Below are positions 55,528 to 64,000 of a stretch of DNA of 64,000 bases, in pieces. The notes under the pieces were generated by a model. That model ran no database searches and was not told the origin of the DNA. It saw only the letters and a list, made by a program, of their open reading frames with translations. Positions within the stretch are counted from its first letter, which is position 1. Every line of letters starts with the position of its first letter. Origin of the DNA: Bufo bufo. Its lineage: Eukaryota; Chordata; Amphibia; Anura; Bufonidae. The stretch is taken from contig NC_053390.1 of the NCBI RefSeq assembly GCF_905171765.1, positions 504,404,301-504,468,300 of the forward strand, read 5' to 3'. A program made the position numbers and the translations under genes.

Positions 55528-57130
55528 TTAAGGAACCAACACAGAGATCGCAGTGCCAATTCATGTGGTATATTCGTATAAAGTGACACCACTTCTGCAG
55601 CGATCCAAACATAATCCTCTCTCCATTGGAAAGACGACATGGCCTGTAATACAGATCCAGTGTCTTTTATGAAACAAAGGATGAGGGGAATGAGAGGTTG
55701 CAATAGCGAATCTACCCATTCAGACAAACGTTCTGAAAAGCTACCTATACCCGCCACAATGGGCCGCATTGGTGGAGGAAACACATCTTTGTGGATTTTC
55801 GGCAGGGCATGAAAAATAGGGATGACCGGTCAGGTAACATAAATATAATCCTTTTCTTTTTGCAATAAACAGCCAGAATTAAGGCCAATGGATAATAAAT
55901 CTGCAAGCTTCTTCTGAAAAGAGGGGAGCGGGTTGTCCTGGAGTGCCCTATATACATCCGGATCACTCAGCATTCACAATATTTGGGACTGTTGAGGAAG
56001 GGTTGAGACGTATGCATATATGCATGCAAACACGTGCATGCATGTATGATATATATACATGCATTGACTGCCACATCATAGGATGATGTGCGCAGATGTG
56101 CCCAGCATCTGCCCTTGGTGGCCCCTGTGGGAAATATGTGATCCCTGGTTGATCTGTGCCCCCTTATATAATCTGTGCCCCCTTATATAATATACCCCAA
56201 TATCAGTGTATACATGTGTATGGATGTGCCCCAAGCATCCATATACATGTATATTATACATATATCCCCCTCCATAGGCCCCTTTACCTGAAACCAGGTG
56301 CATCAGTGTGAATGTGCCCCAAACATTCGCACAGATGCAATCTGGCTGATTGCATCAGAATGACCGGACAAGGGTCCGGTCAACCTGATGGCTACAAAGA
56401 ACTCAGGTTCAACAGAATCGGAGTCCTTTGTTCTAATTATCTCCGGCGCTGCTGGAGATAATTATGCATGATAGAAGGGAGGGAGAAACCTCCCCTCCTT
56501 CTATTATGCGCATTACGGCAGCGCAATTACCATCAAAGGCTTCTCCCGCCTGTTAGCAAATGGCGCGGCCCCGATGTGCTCGTTCGGGGACGCGCGGACC
56601 GGCGCAGTGACATCATCTCACTGCGCCGGCCCACGTGTCCCTGAAGGTGGCTCGCGTGCGCGCCACAGTGTGGGCGGTGCGGCAGTGCGGGCCGCCGGAT
56701 ATAAATATCCGGCGGCCCCTGCACTCTGGGGAGAAGAAGCCGAGCCGCCCCCCTGAAGAGGATGCCCCTGGACAACGAGCACCGCCTAGACGAGCGAGCA
56801 ACAAAGCGCTGAGTATTTTCCCCTGATTAACCCTTACACCCCTGATCTACCGCTACCCCACCAACGATTTCCCCTGATTCCTGATTAACCCTTACCTACC
56901 CTGTCCCACCAACGATTCCCTATAACCCCTTGCCCATATCCTCTATCACCACCATCCCTCTCCCTGATCCTAACCCCCACTATCTACCCCTATAATACAC
57001 TTGCAGGGTATTAACCCTTGCATTGCTGAATCCCTATCCTTACCCTACAGGAGCATCCCTGCTCCCTAATCTGTGTCTGTGGCCTGCATTCACCCCTGCA
57101 GGGCCACCGTTAACCCTCGTCGTTCCCTTA

Positions 57131-57604
57131 GGCCTCTTGCACACGGCCGTTTTTTTTCCCCGTTTACTGGCCGTTTTTTGCGTTCCGTATACGGTCCGTA
57201 TACGGAACCATTCATTTCAATGGTTCCGCAAAAAAAACGGAATGTGTTCCGTATGCATTCCGTTTCCGTTTTTCCGTTCCGTTTTAACATAGAACATGTC
57301 CTATATTTGGCCGCAAATCACGTTCCGTGGCTCCATTAAAGTCTATGGGTCCGCAAAAAAACGGAATGCATACGGAAGTGCATCCGTATGTCTTCCGTTT
57401 CCGTTCCGTTTTTTGCTGAACCATCTATTGAAAATGTTATGCCCAGCCCAATTTTATCTATGTAATTACTGTATACTGTATATGCCATACGGAAAAACGG
57501 AACGGAAAAACGGAACAAAAACGGAAACAAAAAACGGAACAACGGATCTGTGAAAAACGGACCGCAAAACACTGAAAAAGCCATACGGTCGTGTGCAATA
57601 GGCC
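57131..57604. mobile_element. Harbinger-like MITE, TTA duplication
   Basis: Ends ggcctcttgcacacggcc and cggtcgtgtgcaataggcc, with TTA at 57128-57130 and 57605-57607. The interior (tatacggaaccattcatttc, acatagaacatgtcctatat) is close to the MITEs at 58692 and 61316. Confidence 0.88.
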
Positions 57605-57607
57605 TTA

Positions 57608-58007
57608 GGGTCAGGAATGGAACCAGGTGGGGTGGGCTGCTAATATTTGTGTAAGTGTATTGTATAGATAGCTTTGTGGGTGGAATTTGGGAACCGTGTA
57701 GTGTAGTTTAGTATGGTATTTATAGTGCTGTATTGTTAGTGTATTGCGTGCGTAGTGTACTAGGTATTAATAAATATCTTGTTTTACTTGTAACTATCTG
57801 TGTAACGTGTGGTTATTAGCGATAGTTAGTTCAGTAAGGCGCATGCAGCTAGTTTAGTGATTAGCGTAAGGCAAAGTATAGTGAAAGTATTGTGTTATTA
57901 TATAAAGGTATAAATAGGCGGAGTCATCGGTAGACAGCTCCTCCTATTTATGAATATTAATTATTGATATTTGCATAAATATTAGTGATTAATATTCCCC
58001 GTTTACA
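57608..58007. other. 3' part of the solo LTR
   Basis: It holds the aataaa-like signal (attaataaatatc) and a second TATA-like tataaataggcgg near 57907. No ORF. Confidence 0.5.
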
Positions 58008-58187
58008 GGGACTTATAAACGCCACTATCCAAAATGACAACCGCTCCCCCCTTATCAGCCTGCTTGATTACCAGGTCATCCCTATCTCACAAAGCCCGTA
58101 ACGCCGCCATCTCTCCTTTCTGGAGATTAGAAAAAGAACCAATGTGCACACCATCATGCATTGCATTCTCACTACTGTGTAGTTTAA

Positions 58188-58384
58188 AGGGAACCTGTCA
58201 CCTGGATTTTGTGCATAGAGCTGAGGACATGGGTTGCTAGATGGCCGCTAGCACATCTGCAATACTCAGTCCCCATAGCTCTCTGTGCTTTTATTATGGG
58301 GACTGGGTATTGCGAATGTGCTAGCGGCCATCTAGCAACCCATGTCCTCAGCTCTATACCCAAAATCCCGGTGACAGGTTCCCT
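58188..58384. mobile_element. piggyBac-like MITE, TTAA duplication
   Basis: 197 bp, ends agggaacctgtcacc and ggtgacaggttccct, with TTAA at 58184-58187 and 58385-58388. Removing it and one TTAA restores the Penelope reading frame (HNDIKLHSSEN), which confirms the borders. Confidence 0.92.
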
Positions 58385-58691
58385 TTAATATCATTATGCA
58401 ATGCACATAAGTCCCTCTCAACCATTTCTTGATACCTATCCAAGGCAGGTGAGCGAGACTGCAATGGATAGAAATCTCTATTATTAACTTTAAATGTGAC
58501 AGAATTATTCACCAAACAAAGATCATCATGTCCAGCGTGCATCTCCTGCAGTGACACTAGATGGGTTAATTCCCCAAAGGAAACAGCAGGTGAACCACGC
58601 AGGACAGAACAATCATTGAGTGGGACAACAGGATCAACCCTATTGGTATTTACCTCTTGTTCTGAAGCACTTGAATAGAAGTGCTTTCTAA

Positions 58692-59174
58692 GGCCTCTTT
58701 CACACTACCGTTTTTTTTTTTCCGTTTTGCGGTCCGTTTTTTGCGGTCCGTATACAGTCCGTATACGGAACCATTCATTTCAATGGTTCCGCAAAAAAAA
58801 CGGAATGTGTTCCGTATGCATTCCGTTTCCGTTTTTCCGTTCAAAGATAGAACATGTCCTATATTTGGCCGCAAATCACGTTCCGTGGCTCCATTAAAGT
58901 CAATGGGTCCGCAAAAAAAACGGAACACATACAGAAATGCATCCGTATGTCTTCCGTATCCGTTCAGTTTTTTCTGAACCATCTATTGAAAATGTTATGC
59001 CCAGCCCAATTTTTTCTATGTAATTACTGTATACTGTATATGGCATACGGAAAAACGGAACGGAAAAATGGAACCGAAACGGAAACACAACGGAAACAAA
59101 AAAATGGAAAAACGGATCCGTGAAAAACGGAACGCAAAACACTGAAATCGACATACTGTAGTGTGAAAGAGGCC
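58692..59174. mobile_element. Harbinger-like MITE, TAA duplication
   Basis: Ends ggcctctttcacactacc and gtagtgtgaaagaggcc, with TAA at 58689-58691 and 59175-59177. It lies within the Penelope coding region between the N-terminal part and the RT. Confidence 0.88.
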
Positions 59175-59584
59175 TAAGGGTGAGAATGCGAGCCAATCTA
59201 TTCACATCTAATATGGTTTTGTATAAGTCAAAATGATAGGAGGGGGGAAAAGATAATTTTCAGAACATTAATTTGGTTCTCTGAAAGAATAGTAGCCGAT
59301 AGATTCACTACTTGTAAGTCCTCTACTTTCTCCTGTGCCGTGATGGATATCGGTGAGATCTCTCTCTTATGCTTTCTTCCGGCGCGTCGTTTTTTGCATT
59401 CCTCTTATGCTTGGAAGGATCCGTAGCAGACATTTCTACTTTCGGTGCATGTGTGTCATTGTCCCCAGATGATGAGTCCAGTGAATCCAGTAAAGTAGAA
59501 ATACCGGCTCACTATTTCTGCGGTTGAAATGTATCCGCGTGCTCGGTGCCTTGGTTTTTCAACCTCCTTGGACAGGTACAGAGA

Positions 59585-59786
59585 AATAATAGGAAGATTC
59601 AGACTCCAGCACTCACTTTTTTGAAGTGTCAAATACTCCGTCTTTATTTAGCAATTGTGCACAGACAATACAGGACTCAAATTCTCTCTGGTGAGTCCTG
59701 TATTGTCTGTGCACAATTGCTAAATAAAGATGGAGAATTTGACACTTCAAAAAAGTGAGTGCTGGAGTCTGAATCTTCCTATTATT
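59585..59786. repeat. Near-perfect foldback, arms about 97 bp
   Basis: aataataggaagattcagac pairs with its complement at the right end, and the arms run to a short ctctggtgag turn near 59690. It ends the Penelope N-terminal ORF with its own stop codons. Confidence 0.88.
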
Positions 59787-60426
59787 CCAGTGAATCCAGA
59801 TCAGCAGAACTGAAAGAAACTCTCTGGGAGGATTTTCTCCTAGAGCGAGATCTCCTCAATATAGATCGTGGAGTGGATGCTCTATTATCTGCCCAGGTAT
59901 AAACGGCATAATTTTTATAGTCCAGTAAGTCCCGGTTATATTTATTTTGCTTGAATTGCATCAGCTCATCCTCAAGCTTGTTTAGATTTTCTGTCAGTTT
60001 GACATCCAGATCAGCAAATACCGGATTATCCACATAAACTGTAAGATTGTCCTGGGTAATCTGAATTTCATCTCTCAGGTCAGCAAGAGCTGTTTGCTCA
60101 TGTTGCACAATCAATTGCATCAGTTTAGTGGAACAATCTGATAAAATTGCCTGCCATTGTAAAGTGAAGGATTCTGAATAAACTGTAGTGGGTTTCTTTT
60201 TGAGTCTCAAACCCCGCGGAATCATATTTTTATCAATATACTTTTGTAGCGAGGTTAGGTCCCACCAGGTGCGTAACTCCTTCACTAAAAGCTTTTCAAG
60301 TGTAGACATAAGTCCTCTGAGATTGAAGCTGTCTTGCATGTTTGGATCCGGAACCTCAAAAATCGCATTCATTTTGAGCATACGTGCGGCATTCTCACCC
60401 ATAGGGCGTAGAGAAGCATGTGCCAT
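59782..60426 (-). CDS. Penelope-like N-terminal region
   Basis: 214 aa from an ATG at 60426. Helical and charged, with coiled-coil character around residues 100-160 (ENLNKLEDELMQFKQNKYN) and a basic tail RSILRRSRSRRKSSQ. The reading continues beyond the foldback at 59585 as SSSGDNDTHAPKVEMSATD and then toward the RT, so this is the N-terminus of the Penelope-like protein cut by that insertion. Its biochemical role is not known to me. Confidence 0.7.
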   Translation of the reverse strand: MAHASLRPMGENAARMLKMNAIFEVPDPNMQDSFNLRGLMSTLEKLLVKELRTWWDLTSLQKYIDKNMIPRGLRLKKKPTTVYSESFTLQWQAILSDCSTKLMQLIVQHEQTALADLRDEIQITQDNLTVYVDNPVFADLDVKLTENLNKLEDELMQFKQNKYNRDLLDYKNYAVYTWADNRASTPRSILRRSRSRRKSSQRVSFSSADLDSLE

Positions 60427-60451
60427 GGTTCACGGAACACTGGAGAAAATC

Positions 60452-61960
60452 GCACTGCACGCATCATCATGTCACCTGCCACATGTAATATACAACATTC
60501 CAAAAGGCGAGTTGATCCGTACCAGGCGCAACTGTTCGTACATTTCGTCCTTTGAACAGGAAAGTAATAAGATTGTGAATAGATTGGCTCTTAGAGCCTA
60601 TTCACGGAATCATATGCTAAATAGCAAAAAAACGGTTCAGAGTTTGGACCGTAAATCTTTGATCTTTGCTGATACAAACCCCACAGATACAGCAGGCAAC
60701 AGCTCAGTAAATAGCCACACTCCCATTACGTTTGTCACCCAGTACAGTGGCGAATACAGGGAAATATGCAAAATTATTAAAAAACATCTACCAGTCCTCA
60801 GCTTTGATGAAAAGTGGTAAGAAATAATAGCGGGAGGCATTAGATGTGGTGCAAAAAAAGCTCCCACATTAGGCCGTCTCATCAGTCCCAGTTTATACAA
60901 AGAGAAAAGCAATGTGACACCGACCTGGCTTTCAACGAAGCGGAGCTATAAGTGCGGGCACAGTAGGTGCATTTGTTGTGATCATCTTCAAGTAAGCCAG
61001 TTTTTCTATTCTATGACTAATGGCAAAAAAAAATTGTATCAATAGCTACTTGAATTGCAACACAAGAAATGCCATCTACTTAGTGACCTGCCAAATGTGC
61101 AAGTTGCAATATGTAGGTTGCACTTCCAACCAAATAAAATCGCGAATCCGTAAGCATATATCGGATATTCCCCATTATAGAAATCGCAACGTATCTGCAG
61201 TTAGTGAACATTTTGCAGTTATACATGGTGGTGAAGTGACCCATTTGCGAGCCCAAGGTATAGAAAGGGTCTTTATTCCAGCCAGAGGTGGTGACCTGAG
61301 GAGAAAACTGCTTAAGGCCTCTTTCACACTACAGTATGTCCATTTCAGTGTTTTGCGTTCCGTTTTTCACGGATCCGTTGTCCCGTTTTTGGGTTCCGTT
61401 GTGTCTCCGTTTCCGTTCAGTATGTCCGCAAAAACCTTTCAGTATGGTTTCCGTATGGTTCCCGTATACGGTCCGTTTTTCACGGATCAAAAACGGAAGC
61501 CACCTGTATTTGTGCTCAGCCAAAGTTTGGCAACAAAAAACACATGGCCACAGTGGGCTGGGCCTAGCATTTGTTAATGACGGATCCGCAAAAAACGGAT
61601 GACATACGGATGCCTTCCGTATGCATTCCGTTTTTTTGCGGACCCATTGACTTTAATGGAGCCACGGACCGTGATTTGCGGACAAACATAGGACATGTTC
61701 TATCTTTTCACGGCACGGAAATACTGAAATACTGAAACGGAATGCACACGGAGACACTTCAGTATTTTTTGCTGAACCATTGAAATTAATGGTTCAGTAT
61801 ATGTTCCGTATACTGAACTCAAAAAACGTCCAGTATACTGAACGCAAAATACTGTAGTGTGAAAGAGGCCTAATAGAGAGGCTTTTTGGATGTTTTTACT
61901 AGCCACGCGATATCCTGAAGGTCTGAACAAGAGACATGATCTCATACTACAATATTAATT
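60452..61960 (+). pseudogene. Second Penelope-like copy: RT end and GIY-YIG, broken
   Basis: It begins at the stretch corresponding to LHASSCHLPHVIYNIPKGE (the RT thumb side) and follows the other copy through LSFDEKW. There TAA replaces the Ser codon present in the minus copy. An indel near 61027 in an A run shifts the frame before AIYLVTCQMCKLQYVGCT. A MITE at 61316-61870 divides KLL from NREAFW. The other copy lacks the stop but has its own frameshift. Confidence 0.88.
61316..61870. mobile_element. Harbinger-like MITE, TAA duplication
   Basis: Ends ggcctctttcacactacagt and actgtagtgtgaaagaggcc, with TAA at 61313-61315 and 61871-61873. 555 bp, the longest simple member of the group here. 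It is absent from the matching site of the minus copy (near 53920), giving a natural empty site. Confidence 0.92.
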
Positions 61961-62461
61961 TCATGTTTGCCTGCCATTGATGGTTTTTACACATTGCCAT
62001 TTTTAAACATTGTCATTATGTTTTTTTATATATTTCATGTGTATTTCAAGTGTGTCTTTTCCTCTCTCCCCTCCCTTCATGGTCGACACATGTTCTGAGT
62101 CAGTTTAATCAGGACATGTGACTCAATGATTGGGGTGTCAGGTGTGGACTAGCCTTTTTAAACTGAGTTTTGTACACAAGTTTTTTGTCATGATGAAGGA
62201 CAGTGATTTACTTGCGGTCTGAAACGCGTTACTGTAACCTGTGATGTCTTGCATTGGATTTTAAACGCACAATAAAGATTCCACCTTTTGCATCTTGGAA
62301 GCTGGATTTTTCTTGGTCCTGAATACAGTAATACACTGTACGGCATGAAGCGCACGGCGTCATAGCAACCAGCCGGAATCCAGGCCGTGTTACCACGGAC
62401 CGCTCACGGCCGTGTGCATTCGGCTTTTATCACATTCAACTCGCTCATTTGTGTCTGGCAT

Positions 62462-63320
62462 AAGGGTGGGTTCACACGTGACTGATCAGCTGCGGATTTG
62501 CCATTGTGAATTTTCATGCGGGAAATCCACTGCGTTGTACAGTACCAGCAAAATGAATGAGAATATCAGAATTGTCATCCACACGCTATTGTAATCTGCA
62601 GCATGTTAATTTAGAATGCAGATTTCATAGCGGGTGAATGCACATAAGATCAGTGTAGATTTATGTGCGTTTCTGCAGCATATTGGCACCAAAATCTGTG
62701 ATGTCTAATGCGGTTCTGCCACAGATCTCACCCTTCCGCAGCTAAAACCACAAACATAATTGACATGCTCTTTATTTTGGAATCCGCACAGCAGGTCAAT
62801 TTCTGCACTGAAAAAATATGCAAGTGTACATGATATTTGTGTAATCTCATACACTTTGCTGGTACTGTAATATGCTGTGTGTTTTTCTGCACTCGAATCC
62901 GTGCGGAAAAACTGCACATATTGCGCAAAGTATGCAGGTGGCCTTAGGGTGACTTCACACGAGTGCGGGTGAACACACAGAAAATCCACATGAATTTTCG
63001 TGTGGATTTATGTGAGTTTCTGCAGCATATCTGCACCAAAAGCCGCAATGTCTAACAGCGTTTTTTGGTGCGGATTTGATGCGGTTTTGCCTCAGATCTG
63101 CCACTTCCATTGAAAAGGGTGAAATCCGCAACCACAAACATAAATGACATGCTCTTTATTTTGAAATCTGCACTGCAGGACAATTTCTGCACCGAAAAAA
63201 TCTGCAAAGTGTACATGAGATTTGTGTAATATCATACATTTTTGCTGGTACTGTAATACGCTACGATTTTCTGCACGGGAATTCGCAAGGAATTCCGCAA
63301 CGTGTACAGATGGCCCAGGG
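62462..63320. mobile_element. Two adjacent MITEs of the cagtaccagcaaa family
   Basis: taagggtgggttcacacgtg starts one, and tagggtgacttcacacgag near 62945 the next. Both contain tttgctggtactgtaat-type and gtgcggat-type words in opposite orientation, related to 51731-52260. Ends are approximate. Confidence 0.55.
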
Positions 63321-63639
63321 GACCTGCTCACAGTGCAGGTATCCATAAATCCTCACTATTTATTGCACCAGCACTCGGAACCCCACCAAATAATTTTACC
63401 TGAATGACCCCTTTAATGTAACAAAGATGACCTGACACCTCTTCTATGTCTGTTTTAATAACTACTTGCATTCTCCTTGTAATAACAATGCACAACAAGA
63501 CACAGCAGAGATTTATGAAACGGTCTAAAAGAAAAACTTTGTAGCCCATAGGAATCAATCAAAAAGTCAATTTTCATTTTTCAAAATTGAAAGATGTGCT
63601 GGGATCGGTTGTTATGGGCAACAGAACTTTTTTTTTAGA

Positions 63640-64000
63640 GAGTTTCAGAGGACCTGTCACCACTGCTGACATGCCTGTTTTAATAGCTTCATGCATTCCC
63701 CATGTAATAAAAATTCTGGAACATCTATTCTTATGGCTCTATGTTGTGCCATTCCTGTATTATTTCTACTAGAAGTTATGAATGAATTGCTAGCAGTCTG
63801 CAGTAAGGGTACAGAGGGGTGGTAACCAGTTGGGGGTGTACCTGCACAGACTCACTATCCAATCAGTGCTGCCATTTTCAGACTGTGCAGGTACACGCCC
63901 CCAACTGGTTACCACCCCTCTGTACCCTTACTGCAGACTGCTAGCAATTCATTCATAACTTCTAGTAGAAATATTGAGGAATGACACAACATAGCCATAA
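63640..64000. mobile_element. Foldback MITE cut by the window edge
   Basis: From gaggacctgtcaccactg, arms of at least 120 bases (ttctactagaagttatgaat, ggtacagaggggtggtaacc) pair with the sequence from 63877 to the last base. The outer right terminus lies outside the window. Confidence 0.8.

Larger units (their letters stand above)
55990..58007. mobile_element. Long solo LTR, about 2 kb, 5-bp duplication
   Basis: It begins tgttgaggaaggg and ends cccgtttaca, with gggac on both sides (55985-55989 and 58008-58012). Removing it restores the RT phrase DSGVYKSQIL. A GC-rich upstream part, a TATA-like gatataaatatcc near 56698 and an aataaa-containing stretch near 57768 read as promoter and poly(A) signals on the plus strand. 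A MITE (57131-57604) is nested inside; without it the LTR is about 1.54 kb. No internal region remains. The retroelement family is not identified. Confidence 0.8.
54651..58560 (-). pseudogene. Penelope-like reverse transcriptase, split by insertions
   Basis: Pieces in order on the minus strand: DRYQEMVERDLCALHND, then ALCEIRDDLVIKQADKGG and AVVILDSGVYKS (58500-58010). After the solo LTR come MLSDPDVYRALQDNP, then PIFHALPKIHKDVFPP and VSLYTNIPHELALRS (55980-55530). After a MITE come NIFMAWWERSF, then the catalytic box YGRFIDDLLFVW, and SFLDLKL (55120-54790). Removing the inserts by their duplications gives continuous motifs. A TGA near 55968, at a position where CGA would fit, and another near 55831 interrupt the frame. 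Confidence 0.88.
53345..62430. mobile_element. Head-to-head pair of Penelope-like elements
   Basis: A nearly full-length copy reads on the minus strand from about 60440 to 53430. A 5'-truncated copy reads on the plus strand from about 60452 to 62320. Their 3' ends and about 110 bases of adjacent sequence (cacacggccgtg, ccggctggttgctatgacg) are mirror images at both outer borders, suggesting insertion into a palindromic MITE. Inverted, truncated partners are a known feature of Penelope-like insertions. Insertions at 55211, 55990, 57131, 58188, 58692, 59585 and 61316 break it up. Confidence 0.85.

Noticed and set aside
1..64000. Host protein-coding exons, tRNA, rRNA or other RNA genes
   Set aside because: Every frame with recognisable domains belongs to a transposon. 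Conserved exons with splice sites, tRNA cloverleafs or rRNA cores were not recognised by eye, though short exons could be missed.

Overview
The window looks like a transposon-dense, gene-poor stretch of a large cold-blooded vertebrate genome, most likely a frog or toad. I recognise no host gene, tRNA or rRNA. The inference of an amphibian rests on the mix of elements seen together: BEL/Pao and Ty3/gypsy chromovirus LTR elements, an L1/Tx1-type LINE, a CR1/L2-type LINE with an SGNH-esterase ORF1, a Penelope-like element with a GIY-YIG nuclease, a tyrosine-recombinase (DIRS/Ngaro-like) element, several Tc1/mariner elements, hAT and piggyBac-like non-autonomous elements, and many GC-rich foldback MITEs with TTA/TAA target duplications. 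The class is inferred, not proven.

Layout. 1-2 kb: a Harbinger-like MITE carrying a foldback insert and a hAT-like element (8-bp duplication). 3.4-4.0 kb: a solo LTR. 4.8-6.0 kb: a minisatellite. 6.56-14.23 kb: a Tc1 transposon with long inverted repeats, split by a young BEL/Pao retrotransposon (6854-12905) whose two 527-bp LTRs differ at only 3 positions and whose pol has lost RNase H and integrase. 16.3-19.5 kb: a complete non-autonomous LTR element (757-bp LTRs, 5-bp duplication) with a single unfamiliar 572-aa ORF. 21.2-25.8 kb: a piggyBac-like MITE interrupted by a Ngaro-like element with split direct repeats, a decayed tyrosine recombinase and an array of palindromes.

25.8-40.56 kb is one broken chromovirus on the minus strand (LTR remnant, chromodomain, integrase, RNase H, RT, then protease and gag). 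It is split by a 9.5-kb L1-type insertion (29746-39284, 15-bp duplication), itself hit by an LTR fragment, a hAT-like element, a Tc1-type deletion derivative and other repeats. 40.56-42.16 kb is another Tc1 element. 42.4-46.25 kb is a nearly intact CR1/L2-type LINE with one in-frame stop in ORF2. 46.5-53.3 kb is mostly MITEs, a second copy of the Tc1-type deletion derivative and a LINE fragment.

53.3-62.4 kb holds two Penelope-like copies head to head: a nearly full-length minus-strand copy and a 5'-truncated plus-strand copy, together interrupted by a 2-kb solo LTR, a piggyBac-like MITE, a foldback and several TTA/TAA MITEs. The last 1.5 kb contains further MITEs, one running off the window edge. 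Almost every coding remnant is transposon protein. The relations among features are of nesting and trans-mobilisation, not of operons or pathways.
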